Shown here: one piece after another, positions 46,942-59,215 of the stretch
Numbering within the stretch: position 1 is the first letter of the stretch
How the letters are laid out: every line of letters begins with the position of its first letter
Assembly: GCF_964199755.1 (NCBI RefSeq)
Contig: NC_133910.1
Location: forward strand, 5,602,501-5,666,500
Reading direction: 5' to 3'
From: Larus michahellis
Lineage: Eukaryota; Chordata; Aves; Charadriiformes; Laridae
DNA length: 64,000 nucleotides
Notes under the pieces: model-generated
Seen by the model: only the letters and a program-made list of their open reading frames with translations
Databases searched by the model: none
What the model was told of the DNA's origin: nothing
Made by a program: the position numbers and the translations under genes

Positions 46942-49900
46942 TTGTGTGTCCTGATCTTAGACCCTCTCTGAAGCTTTGCAGTCTGCTCTCTGAGGCAGGG
47001 GTCAAGGAACATTTGGTCTGAACGCGCGCCACAGATCCTTTATTATGCCCTCATTTCCCTGAAATGGTTTTTAATTGGAAAATGCTTGTGGGTTGACGTC
47101 AGTTCTTTCTGAAGAAATGAACCAGGTTACAGGAATTCCTAACTGGGACAAGTCTGATGGGCAGAGAGATGCAAAACTAAATCACCGTGGTGAGGTACGC
47201 AGGACTGTCACCCAAAGAGTGACCGAGCTGTGATTTACACCAGCCTTGCTCTGAACCAGGCTGAGGCAAAGACTTGAACTGGCGTTTGCCGTGTCTTAGG
47301 TGATTATGCTGATCGTCAATATATTGACTCATCTGAGGGAACCTGTTCATTGTGGCCCCCCTCCCAGTTCCGCCCATAAAGCTTTGAGATCTCATTTTTG
47401 CCCTGAGGAGGATGAAAAATTTCTTTGAATTTTGAGTTCTGCAAGAAAGGGAATGATTCCTGCTGTGTAGCTGTTTTATTTAGCTTAGAGGTCCTGCTTC
47501 TCAAATCCTCCCATATGAAAAGCCCTCAGAGAAGATAGTGAGCCTATGGAAAGCAGCCCAGCCCAGGCTTACTAACTATTCATCAGTATTCCCTTTAAAG
47601 AAGGCAAATGTTATTATCCTCTTTGCCAAAAAGGAGTGTGAACACATCTGCTCCTCCACCCACCCTCTTGGCACCCCTTCCCAGCGCAGACTCCCACAAC
47701 TCACCCTCTGTCACAGTTCGGCAGCCCATTACAAATGGCTGTGTTCAAGCGAGGTCTTGCTCTTCATTTACAGCCCTCTCAGTCACTCCGATGGGTTCCT
47801 TCCCTGGCCTTTCACAGCCTCCGTTTGTTTCAGGTTAAGAAAATGTCAAGCTCATTTGGAAGTTCCTTGCCCCTCCTTGCTGTGCCGCAGCCATTAGTGG
47901 TCCTCTCACTGCTGCAGGAAGCTGACATTTACATGGCAAGCTAGGGAGGAGATAATAGCGGTCGAGTCGGACTTTGCTAATCACCGGTTATGTCCACCTT
48001 CAGAAATGGGCTCAGGTGGCCAGAGCTTATTTTCCTTATTTCCTCTCTCTCACATTCTCATATCCCCATCTACCCCTGCCTGGTCCTCTGCCCTCCCACC
48101 CCATCACCGTGTATTTATTGACTGTGGAGGTAAGGTGTCATCCGATGAAATACAGGTTAAAAAAAAATCACTAATTTTGGAGACAAGATTATAGTTGTCT
48201 GAATTTACTCCTCCTCCATGATCATTCCTCCCAGCTCTCCCCACCCCTTTTTTAACCCACTGGGGAAGATGCTAAACCCTAGCATCTAGCTAGCAGAGCT
48301 AGCGATGAGGAGGGTCTGAGTTTGGGATCAGGCCTGCTCACGCTGGAGATCCTGGGACACACTGGCCTTCAGGGGTGGATGAAATTCAGTAAAAGAAAGC
48401 AGGTTCTGCCCATTGCATTTTCCTAGTCCAAACACAGCAGCAAACCATTAAAAAGAGCTCGCATTTCCCACTACTGGTCGGTCTCATGCATATGGGGCTG
48501 TTTGACGCAGGGATGGATTAGGTGGCACCTGGAAGTCCTGCTCACCCCCACTTTTCTAAGATTCTGCAAGGCTGACATTTAAAGATCAGATCAAGACTGG
48601 AAACAGTGGCTTCTGTGGGGCTCTACTAATCACAAGCTTCGTTCAGATTTGAAAATGAGTTTTGACCAGGGCTATTGATTTTCCTCTTTGCTTTGCTGTT
48701 TTGATGTGTATGCATATGTGTGTGTTTGCAATTTTAACCTGAAAGACTGGAAGGCACCACTCCCCCCTCTTCCTGACTTCTGTGCACCTCCCCTTTGAAG
48801 CCCCGATAAGGGACTTCATTAAAAAAAAGCAAACTGCAGCAGTCAGGAAGTGCAAGGGGAGGAGAAGTAAGAAGAACTGATGAGGACAGCAAGTGTTTGA
48901 AAGCTGAAGAAGAGGAGGAGCCGTGGCAGATGTTGCCAGCTGTTGCTCAGCGCGTGGGTGTCACATCAGCCCACCCCTACAGAGCAGAACAAACCCACAA
49001 ATTAAGTCATTGTGCCGTGGCCCTGGTGCTGTCCTTTTCTATTTTAGTTGACACCTCTCCCCAGGCCTCTCTCTGTCCTGTTCTCCTAGTCTTCACCCAC
49101 CAGTGTCGGCTCTGGCTGCTCCGTTCTCTGCTCTGGCCCTTGCCGCTGTGTGCGATGGCCGTCAGCCAGCTGTTAACAGCTGGGGAAAGCCATCTTTATT
49201 CATATGATTGAAGTCCTCTAAAACCATGAAATCAACCCAGTCTGTATGTTTTGTATACCCCCAAAAAAAAAATAAAAAAAATACCCTGCTTGTTTTATAG
49301 CCTCTCTCTTTTCCCTTCTGGAAATTTGCTTGTTTTCCTGGAATGACACTTCGCTCGATCATCAGAAAGGGAGTGCTGACGTACATTCTTCCTTCTCCAT
49401 ATTACGCTGCTCCTTGTGTAGTTGTCTTCTACCAGCCTCCAGAAGGTTTTCTCCAGGGTGTCCAGATTTTTCTGAAGCTCCCCCACGCAGAAGCAGTTTG
49501 CTGCGTCCCACCCCCCCCAGCCTTGCCTGTCATGCCAAAAAAAAATCACAATAATCCCTCCGATGCCTTCCTTCCCCTTTGACCAAAGAATATTAGTAAG
49601 GGTTTAAAAAGGAAGTATTTGTATAGCCAGACATTAAAGGCCAGTTGTCCATCTTATTTTAAATCTACCTTGTATTTAAATTCATTATGCCATCTTTATT
49701 CTGCTCATCACCTAGTATTTTCCCCCCAGGACCTTCTTTTGTATCCAACACTGGTGCCTTTTAAGAGTGGACTAATGCAATGTAACGTAGGAGACTGTTG
49801 TCTGCAGGACAGTCGCTTCATTTTGTGCAGACAGTGATCTTTTCTCTTTTTTATCTGTGCTGGTTCCTCCGTGACCCCTCTGCCCCCATCTTTATTCCCG

Positions 49901-50579
49901 CTCTTGCTCCCAAAAGTCAGACGAAGAAAGCGAAATCCCCTCAGCCCCTGGAGCTAGAGAGGTGCAACCTTCCGACCGCAAGCTCTCCGGCAACCTTTCC
50001 ACCGCATGCAAATTTTTATAGCATATCAATAAAAGGATCTTGAGGCCAAATGGAAATCGAGCAGCCGCCTGAATTGCTTGAGGGGAAAGAAACCCATTCA
50101 AAGAGGGATTTTTTTTTTATTATTATTATTATTTTAAACATTCAAATGAATGAGCCAATCAATTTCAGGCCTCTTTGTTCTGTGAACCCTTCCCAGGGTG
50201 CGCTCCAGCCGCGGGACTGGCAGCTCAGCCCTGGGGAAAGCAGAGCACTGTGGCAAGCGCCGCGTCTCACCCTGCCTCCCTCCAGCCCCTCTGGGGTTGT
50301 CATCTCCCCGCTCTGCTGTCCCTCCCCGGCCACGACCTTCAGAAGGTTTCAGCCCCCAGCGCAGGAGGAGCATCTTCCTGGAAATCCCTCTGCACCGGCT
50401 GCAAGGGGAAGAGCGCTGGGAAATTCAGTTTCCTTCTTGTGAGAGCCGAGTAGAGGGCGAGTCCTTATCACACTTGTGAGGCTGTAAAAAAGACATTTAT
50501 GGGGAGGGGCAGAAACAAGTGGGTCACCAGAGAGGTTCCTCCTCAGCCCATGCATGCCAGAACAAGCCCGTGTAGTATC
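46942..50579. other. Non-coding, no gene seen; small simple repeats
   Basis: Includes four CTAGC words within 25 bp (48279-48303), an interrupted A run (49263-49280), and a T run followed by (TAT)n at 50109-50134. ORFs near 47538-47944, 49330-49582 and 50050-50479 are overlapping frames without motif. Confidence 0.5.
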
Positions 50580-50715
50580 TGAGCGCTGCTGTGTCTAATA
50601 TTGGCTTTGCATAATGTGATTAATTGATGGATTTTCAGAGTGCGTCACTAGCACTGGACTGGACTTCAGTGCATTTCCACTTTGAAGGCTCTAACTAGAG
50701 ACCCTCAGCTTCATT
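50580..50715. promoter_or_regulatory. Putative conserved non-coding element
   Basis: Short AT-rich block with GGCTTTGCATAATGTG (POU-like) directly followed by ATTAATTGATGG (homeodomain/PBX-like). Texture-based call. Confidence 0.3.
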
Positions 50716-51376
50716 TTAGTGATCAATACTCCTGACTAGAGCAAGGCTAAGCCAGCTGCACACCTCTTGCAAAGCCGCACGTGCTGTGCCTCATCTTTAT
50801 TCCCCTTCTTAGTTCCTTGACCGTTGACCTCTCCAGCAGCAATCAGCCTCTCTGGCCCCGTCATTATCCTTGCTGTAATGATGAAATAATAGCTTGCTGC
50901 TTCAAGCTTGCCATCAGGATTGTCCTGAGTGCAGATGGCCCGGTATGCTATCCAAGCAAGGGAACGTGCCAGAGGCTGTATCTCGTGAGACTGCGAGAGC
51001 ACCCGCAGTTGCAGTGGCCCAGCTCAGATGTCCTTCTTCGGTGGCATTGCTGCGCAGCCTTCGGGGGCAGAGCTGCAGGCAGGCTGGGTTTCACATGCCA
51101 TGTGCGTCTGTAAGAGTACAGGTCCATTCTCTTCCTCGCTACTTCAGAAAAAAGTCACCCTGAGTGTGTTTATTGAGCTTTTTTGATGAGATGCTAGATC
51201 CACATCAGGAGACAGTCTTTCATTGGACTTATGCACTGCCCTTGGAAAAACTACTTTTTCTCTCTGTGCATCTGTTTAGCTCTCTCTTATCATTTTTTTT
51301 TGTCTGTCTTATCAGTGATGACTGCGAACTTAGTAAGACTGAGGTTGTCTCCTGGAAGTATTTGCACAACACTTAG
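50716..51376. other. Non-coding, no gene seen
   Basis: Unique-looking sequence up to the CR1 element; no gene or repeat recognised. Confidence 0.5.
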
Positions 51377-51708
51377 CATGAACTCCCTGAACGGAGGGTG
51401 TAGGCAGGGGGCGTCGGTCTCTGCTCCCAAGGAACAGTAATAGGACAAGAGGAAATGGCCTCAAGTTGCGCCAGGGGAGGTTTAGGATGGATATTAGGAA
51501 AAATTTTTACACTGAAAGGGTTATTAAGCACTGGAACAGGCTGCCCAGGGAAGGGGTTGAGGCACCATCCCTGGAGGTGTTTAACAGACGGGCAGACACA
51601 GAGCTCAGAGGTATGGGTTAGTGACGGGTTTTGTCAGAGTTAGGTTGATGGTTGGACTCGATGATCTGAAAGGTCCCTTCCAACCCAGGCAATTCTATGA
51701 TTCTATGA
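51377..51708 (+). mobile_element. CR1 LINE 3' region, well-preserved copy
   Basis: About 330 bp collinear with the CR1 3' body: CGTCGGTCTCTGCTCCCAAG, AATAGGACAAGAGGAAATGG, CAAGTTGCGCCAGGGGAGG, GGATATTAGGAAAAATTTTT, GAACAGGCTGCCCAGGGAAG, CATCCCTGGAGGTGTTTAA, GATGGTTGGACTCGATGATC, then two ATTCTATGA-type units. It is the best-preserved CR1 here and probably one of the younger. It is 5'-truncated and carries no intact ORF. Confidence 0.95.
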
Positions 51709-54700
51709 AGAGATATCCAGTTCCTACATTAGCAGTGTGAGTGTCTGAGTTCATTAGGAACGGGGCATTGTAGGGCATCACACACTGCCCTCTGTGCTGG
51801 ATGGGGCCCTTCTATAGAGTTCACCATCTGGAAGGACCTCCTTCCACGCCCTTCCAGGCTCCCAAGGGCTAGCATCCACTGCAAAATTCAGACTAACTTC
51901 CCTGCCCATCCGCCTCTTGTTTGTTTGTTATTTTAATCTTCCTCCCTGGTCCACCCTGTGAAGAGAAAGGGCTGATTGACAGCTTAACTGTTTCAAATCA
52001 ATAGAAAGAGCACTTGGAGATTAAAGCAATTTAAACAAGGTGTTTATGTAGTTTGGAGCTAAAACTGCACTTGAAGGAAACAAGGAAAGGAGCTGAAGGA
52101 AGTGGGTCAGCCACAAGACACGGGGAAACTGCGTGAGCAGAGGTAAGATTACAACAATAGGCTGGGATGGCTTTTTCATCAAAAAGAGATCACTGGTTTC
52201 CATAAAGGAGGCCTAATCTCGAAATTGCTTTAGCCTCCAACTGATTGTTCCATCGATTTAAACATGCTGGCCCTGCCCCTCTTTCCGTGCTCTCTAATCT
52301 CCGGCACATCTCTCTCTCCTTTTCCGTCTCCGATTCACTGCTGCTGTAACTGGGCTGCAGAGACAACCCCTCCCAGGGAAGCACTGTCTTCCCCTAAAGG
52401 AGGTCCCCTGACTCCAGTTGGGTTGCCGGGCTGGAGAACAGGGGCAAAGCCCCGTCAGTGCTGTGACTTCTGCCTCTGGCTGACGAAGTACCTCAGGGGC
52501 AACTTTGAAGCCATCTCAAAGATCCCATTACATTTTTAATCAATGCAAAGGCCCTGTCCCCTTGCTAAATTACTTGATCTCCTCCCCCTTCCCAGGCTTT
52601 TAGGTAATTGCTGTAGATGAGCACTACTGCATATCAAGGATAACTGAGCCAGGGCTATTGATCAATCCAAATGTGCTGTTGGCATGGTTTAGAAGAGCTT
52701 TACTAACTTACCCCAGGGGCAGATCAGGTTTTTTAGCCAAATCAAGCAAGTTTCATGTTCTCCCTGTTTTGCATAGCCCTGATGAGGTGGTAATTCAACC
52801 CTTCTTTCCCTAGACACCCACTGTATGATGGCAATAATTTGTCCTGGGACATGCCAATCTTTTTCCAGTGACCACAGAAAAAGTGCAGACGATGGGTTTA
52901 TACTAAATGCTTGATTTCTGGCCAGCTGAAGTTAGCGGGGAGGGATCCCACTGAGTGTCCCTTGAGGGAACATCAGGATGCCAAGCAGATGGGTCAGTTC
53001 TCCCTATGCCGACTGAGGATCTAACTCTGTGCGGGGGCAATCCTGCAGAAGATGCACAGACAACCTGCTCCAAAGAGCTGGAATTGGAGAGAGAGCAGGT
53101 GCGTGGGGAAGCTCAGTGTAAAGGACAGGAAAATTTGGTTTGTCTGTAATTGCCATATTAAAATCTTCTATAAATCTGCAGGTGTAGATCAGCAAAATCC
53201 CCTGGATTCCAGTCCAGACTGGAAACAACAAATGTTGACAGCTTTTGGTGCCACCAGAGAAGATAGGAAGTGCTCAGGCCAGCTTTACAGCACCCACACT
53301 GCCAGAGAGTAATTCCTGATTTCTGTCAGTCTCCAGGAGGTAATGTCAGGTCCCAATTCTTTAGTGAGGACTTGAGAGCAGAGTGGGTGGTAAATTACTG
53401 TTTACTTTCTGTGTCACCAGAAACATGCAGCGGGATTCTGCACAAGAAGAGCATCAAGTAGAAACACCTGCTCCTTTGGTGGGGGAACCGAGCGTGTTTC
53501 GAAGGCCATCCGCGGCATTGATGTACCCTGTTTCTAAGTGTATATTATTTTCTTGGTGATAAGTGTCCAGCTGACATAGTAATTCAGACAGCACCACAAG
53601 CGCTGTCACAGCTCCGTGCAATTAGAGTGTGCCTTACAAAGGCACGCTCCATCTTCCCGGGCGATGGGGTGCGTGCGGTGATGCTAAGTATTGTTTGGTT
53701 CATCAGCTCAATGTCAAGCCTTTCAGCTGTCCTGCCCTATGCACTAGGCAGTGCCTCCTCCAACAGCCAGTAAAGCTCCTGGGCTTTCTAGGAGCATGTG
53801 TGGGCCCATGGGACATGACCTAGGTAACTGGACATGGATGCAGGAGTTCAGATTCCTCCTACCACTCATACAAAGAGATTAGCTTTACTGCATTGCAAGT
53901 CCAGTCGCTGATCCCCAGGGCAGGGATCATCATAATTACTTGCCATAACATCATTTTGAATATGTTTTACTGAAATCCTGGCTGGTGTTTGACCCATGTC
54001 TTTTGAAACGGACAGCTTGCTCTGCAGGGAGGGGATGGTGGCCTGCGTGTGAAGGGGCAGGGTTTTTGGACATGGTTAATTATAAGCAGCTTTGCTTAAC
54101 AGGGAGGCTAGAGGTCTGAGGGGGGTGTTGGTTGCCATGTAGAGTGCAGAGGAACCCAGGCACTGACAGGGATTCACAAGCTGTGAAACACAGCCTTAAC
54201 ACGGCCTGTCGCCGGTGGATGGTCTCCAGCTGAAGCAGTGCCAGCCTGGGCTCCTGCCACCCAGGGTCTAGTCTTGCAGCTCCTCTGCGCTGCGCAGATG
54301 GGGTTTAGCGGGGGACTCCGGGGTGCACACACACACAGCTTGTGGATTTACAAGCCCGGATCGGTCTGACAAGGGGACCCTGTGACTGCAGATCTGCTCA
54401 TCCGCAGCGGCAGGTGCTGGGAGCTGGGAGGCAGCGCTATCCAAATCAACCCAGGAGAGCAGGAGATCTGCTCCTGAAAAGCTGGCTGTGCCCCAAACAC
54501 CCTGCTGTGACTTTTCTGGCAGGTGTCGGCCATGCAGGTTGCTCAGGGGAACTTTGCAGGGAGACAGTGAAAATTTGGGATTAATTCAGCATCAGCAAAA
54601 TCTTCTACAAAACCACCAGCCTCCTGTGGGCTACTCCCAGTATAACAGGCTGGGGAGCGTGCTATAAATGGGGAGCATGCTATAAATGTGGAGAGTGCTA

Positions 54701-57700
54701 TAAATGGGGAGAGAAAAGCGTCACGTTTGCAGCTTTTCCCCCCCGCCCCTTCTCCCGGACATGTGCATTGTAAATCCTGGGTCTGTGCCATTCCTCCCTA
54801 CCCACCTCAGAGCTCGTGCACATACATTATCCGCCAGCTGACAGATTCGGCAGTGACAGATTAGTTGAGCTGGAGAAAGGCCATTTGGAGCCTGGGATGC
54901 TGGCGAGGCTGAAGGAAGAGTCCAACGGCCGGCAGCAGGACCGCACGGAGCAGAGCAGTGTGTGTTCCTCTTGTAATCTCAGAGGAGCCAAGAAGCCCAG
55001 GGAAGCCAGAAGGGAAGTTGGAGCCATGGGGGTGGATAAACCACATTTTACTTCAGGTCCTGAGCTGGCTGCTCCTGCCAAAGGTGGCTTGAAGGCTAAT
55101 CTCTCACCTAAGCCCAGGAAATGCTCTCCAGCACATTTCCATTACTTAGCATCCAACTGTCTGTCTCTATGAAGACGGGCAGTGGGGTGGCACAGCAAGT
55201 TTTCAGCTACGCAGGGGAGGAAATAACTCCCGTTGCCCTATTGCAGTCCTGTCAGCCCTTTTCCCCACATCCAGCGTGCTGGCAAAGGCTTCCACGTGGA
55301 GAAGGGAGATGCAGATGTGACTGCACAACTCGGGAGCAATGTTAGAGAGACGTGTGAGGGCGAAGCAGGGTCAGCTCTGGCACCTCCTCGTGCAGTAGCC
55401 GTGGATGCATTGGCATTGCCAGCCAGGGGTCTGTGCCAGTCTGCACCAGCCGAGCACTCGGGCCACGAGTTTTGTGGGCTGATGGCATACAGAATGTTTT
55501 GCGTTTCGCTGTGTTCTGCTTGGAAAAAAGAAAAAGGATTGTATTGGAGCTATAGGAAGGACGCCTTCATCAAGCATGCTGAATAAATACTGTGTCTTAT
55601 TTATGAGGATTTAATTCTCCACCAAATTAGAACCTGACTAAAACATGAATCTATTCCCCAGTTCCTCACACAACACAGAAAACAATGCCAATTTAAATCC
55701 AGATGAATTCAATTTTTGAAGGTAAAGGCAGGTGGAAAAGTCACCGAGTTCTCACGTGTGGCTAATTCTTAGGAATGTGACAAACCAAACTGTCTCCATT
55801 TAGCTGCTAAGGGAGGCAGGTGCAGCTTGGTAGCTGAAGGTGCAGATAAACCATCAACTAGGAGATATGTCACCCAAGAAAGAGCCCCATTATCTCACAG
55901 TGTGCTTGCAACATCCATGACATCTTTTCTGGACCCAGGATACCCTTCTATGATAGCCTTCCTCACCTAAACATGAGGAGCTCTTTGTGTAGACAGCAGG
56001 GGCATGACATTGGGAATCCAATGCCGTGGTTCTCCCTGGGAAAAAGGAAACTGTGAAAGGAGCTCCACATTTCCCAGCTCATCTGATCTCATGGGTCCGT
56101 GAGTATCTAGAGGGTGAAATAACTTGCATGGAGGCCTCTGGCTGTTCCTGATGCTGTTTGCTTCCATGGAAATATGGTTCCCTTCAGCTTGCTTTTAGGA
56201 AGCCCAGTAAGTATTGCCTTACGTGGCAGTGACTCCATGCTGAATACCCATCACTCTCCTCTCAAACCATGAGGCTCAGTCTTTGATGTCAACTACAAAA
56301 GAGCCTCTACAGGAGGAGGAACTATCAGCTGAAGGGGCACCAAGTGCCAACAAAACTGGACTGCCTTTCTTTTTGTCTGCTCCTGGCCGGATCCCCTGGA
56401 GATGGAGGGGATCTGCTTGTGGCGAACGGCGTGGCTGCTGCGTTTCAGGGTGCAGGCAGAGTGTATTCCCTTAAACCAATAAGCAAGTGGGCTCTCGGAT
56501 CCTGCGAGGAAACATAGCATTGTTCAGTAAACTGAATGAGACCATGTTCATTGATGTGCCTCACCGCACCGGTGAACACCTGCATACATTATGGTGGCTG
56601 CCAGCAGGCAATTCCAAGGGTAATGGCAATAACCCAACCTAATACAACTCCCCAGTAGTGTGAAAGGTGATGGGAGAAGATGGGGAAATTTCTTTCCTAA
56701 GGCTATTCTTTCTCTGCATTCTGAAGTCTGAGATTTCCATTCCCCCTTTCGCAGGTATAATGACATGCCCTTAATGGCTATAAAATTACAGAGCCCTTTT
56801 TTAACTCCAAGTACAGCATATCACTCTCTGACCTCCTGCAGTAGTGAATTAAATGAACTGACTACACAGTACATCAGGTGTGGTGGGGTTTTTTTCTTTT
56901 AACCTGTATTAAATTTGCCTAACCATTAATCTAATGGAATAAGACCATAGTTTTCATATTATGAGATAAGGCAAGAAGAGCAATAAATTGCTTTTCACTA
57001 TAACTCATATAATTCTAAAATACTCCTGCCATGAACATTCCTCCCCAGGCTAAATACCTTCTGAGAATTCGGGCCACCTGGGGTAGTCACAGACAAACCC
57101 CATTTAGGCCCTCAGTCGCCTTTGTTTCCCTTCAATTTTTCAATCTCAATTAGACATTGACATCTTCCTCAGTGAGAAATGACCCCAAATGTACTGTGCT
57201 AGAGTCTAAGTATATCCAGGCTAAATTTGGCCAAATCTTTTCTTCAGCAGCTGGGAGACATGGGCAGTGACTCGTTACCTAACGCAGAAAATTTAAATCC
57301 CAGTTCCCAAAGATCAAATTTCTTTCTGTTCCCTGAAGCAGTGGAGGTGTACTGTGACTGTCTACTCAACATCCCCATGCCTGGAGAAACATTTGAGAGC
57401 CCCTTTGCTATCAATGTTTTGATGATTTAATGTGATCCAATCAGTAAAGATTTACTTTGAGTTGAATATGTTGCTAGACTGTCCTTACAAATCAAGAGCC
57501 CAGGTACTATCCTGGGTGTTTCACCGCTCTGGAGTATCAAAACCCGAACTCCCATCAGGTTTGGGGAAGCAGAAAATAACCCCGTCCCCTTGTTGGTGAA
57601 TATCACATTGGAAAGACCATTCCTGACATAATATTAACCAAGTTTGATCTTTCCTTTTGTTCATTATACCCTTCCTTGGATGCTATAATCTCTGCTGATC

Positions 57701-57864
57701 GCAGGCCTCTCATATCCTGTCTCCTGATCTTTTACCCTCTGGCCGCTGCGCTGCCTCAGATCAGCAAACACCAGCCTTCAACACAATCAGATCTCAGAAA
57801 ATCATTTTTGAATGGGGAAAGTCCAGAACGGTTGCTACAATCATACTACCCTGCGATTATAGAG
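51709..57864. other. Long non-coding stretch, no gene seen
   Basis: Unique-looking sequence with only short ORFs (up to about 119 aa) and no motif. It contains (CA)6 at 54326-54337 and a short tandem repeat at 54652. AT-rich stretches near 52520-52760 and 56750-57060 may hold regulatory DNA, but I saw nothing specific. Confidence 0.5.
54652..54713 (+). repeat. 18-bp tandem repeat, about 3.4 copies, each with TATAAAT
   Basis: Units GGGGAGCGTGCTATAAAT, GGGGAGCATGCTATAAAT and GTGGAGAGTGCTATAAAT are followed by a partial GGGGAGAG. Period 18. Each unit carries a TATA-box-like word. It is probably a small local duplication. Confidence 0.9.
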
Positions 57865-58022
57865 AATCTCAGAGCAATCTTAAAAGGTAGAAGAGAGAGT
57901 GTCATTAGCTATGTTTCACAGATGGCAAGCACAGGGAAGGGAAATGATTTATTTGAAGTCATACCTCAAGGCGGAGATAGAGGCAAGAAAAGAACCCAGG
58001 AGTCCTGACTTCCAGTTCCATT
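57865..58022 (+). mobile_element. MIR-type SINE, 3' half, degenerate
   Basis: Follows the MIR core and 3' region: TTTCACAGATGGCAAG, CACAGGGAAGGGAAATGA, TTTGAAGTCATAC (for the TTGCCCAAGGTCACAC part), then AGAACCCAGGAGTCCTGACT and TCCAGTTCC. The 110-aa ORF across it is accidental. Identification is by recalled consensus. Confidence 0.65.
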
Positions 58023-58817
58023 ATAGAGTGTAAGTGGAAACCAACTGAGCGCTTACAAACCTCTCCAGGTACAGGAAACACCGAGGCTGCTCTAGCAGAC
58101 CTGGCTGCTGGCCAGCCAGAGAAAGAGAGCACATATGGGGTCCAGCTGAAATAAATGAAATCCTCTCATGGGAGTTTCAGACTTAATTGGCTGGTTTATG
58201 ACCAAGTAAGCCAGCAAAAATCTCAGGCCACATCCCTTTCCTGCAGGCGAGCTGGCTGTGAAGTCCAGACCAAGTCCCATAAACACTGCTTGAGCCTCCA
58301 GAGACCTTCTTTCTGGTTTGTGCCCAGCAAAACCTGTACCTTCTTGCATGAGATTTTCTTTTTTTTTTTTTTTTGACATGAACTCATCTCAGTGGCATTG
58401 GCAAGAGATTTGTTGGGACTGCAAGCCTACTGTAAGGGTAAATGGAAACAATGGAAACATGCTTTCCCAATAGTCCCCCTGCATACACCTTCCACCCCAG
58501 TACAGTCAGCTCCAGCACCAAAAATTAGGCTCCATGGATACCTACATGCTAGGCAGGCTTTGAGAAGCTCTGTCAAGAAACTTGCTGTCCCCTAACAGGT
58601 GTGACCAAGAACATGACACCCACGGCTTGCTTCTCTTTCTCCATCTCTCCCATTTGCTTTTCAGTGCTGGCATCACTTTGTTTATTGATTTCCTGGTTTT
58701 CTTTCAACATCCCTTTTTCTCCCTCTCTTTTTCCCTCTCCCCTCCTCTCCTGGGCTAAGCCATACACTTTGCCCAGGCACTTTGGCAAGGGGAACTGTAC
58801 AAATGGAACATGGTGGG
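58023..58817. other. Non-coding; homopolymer and polypyrimidine tracts
   Basis: No gene seen. T16 at 58359-58374; a 42-nt pure C/T tract at 58710-58751; the solo LTR begins about 70 bp after it. Confidence 0.6.
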
Positions 58818-58823
58818 ATCAAG

Positions 58824-59209
58824 TGTTGGGGGCGGCTAGCAGAAAAGTACAAGTATGCAAGAAATTCGAGGGTATGCCGACCTTGCAGACCTGAGACAAA
58901 TAAATCTGAGGAGCCAGGGAACAACTGGCCTTGCAGGTCTGAGATAAATAACCTTGAAGAAGTAGGGAGTAGGCAACAAGTTATCACTGTAGCTTTTAGC
59001 ACATTCCAAAACTGTAGCTTCTAGCATGTAGCGAAACCGCAGGTAGGAGGGATTATTGTAATGAAACATTTAGAGCTAAGCCAATCAGAAATGAGAGAAT
59101 TTGTGTAATTTATGTAACTGTTAAGTAGCTGTATAAAAAGCTTTCCAACGCGTCTAATAAACTGACATCTTGCTTGCATCAAGCAGCGTCCCGTCTCTCA
59201 ATCGCGGCA
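58824..59209 (+). mobile_element. Endogenous retrovirus solo LTR (386 bp) with 6-bp target-site duplication
   Basis: Begins TGTTGGGG and ends CGCGGCA, so it has the retroviral TG...CA ends. It is flanked on both sides by ATCAAG (58818-58823 and 59210-59215), a 6-bp direct repeat as made by class II (ERVK/betaretrovirus-like) integrases. Inside are a CCAAT box (59081-59085), a TATA box in GTATAAAAAG (59131-59140) and the polyadenylation signal AATAAA (59156-59161). U3 holds two internal duplications: about 33 bp (58881-58913 and 58929-58961) and 16 bp (58986-59001 and 59011-59026). No gag, pol or env sequence is adjacent, and the duplication abuts the end, so this is a recombined solo LTR rather than a provirus. 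It could still act as a promoter or enhancer. The class assignment rests mainly on the duplication length. Confidence 0.85.
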
Positions 59210-59215
59210 ATCAAG

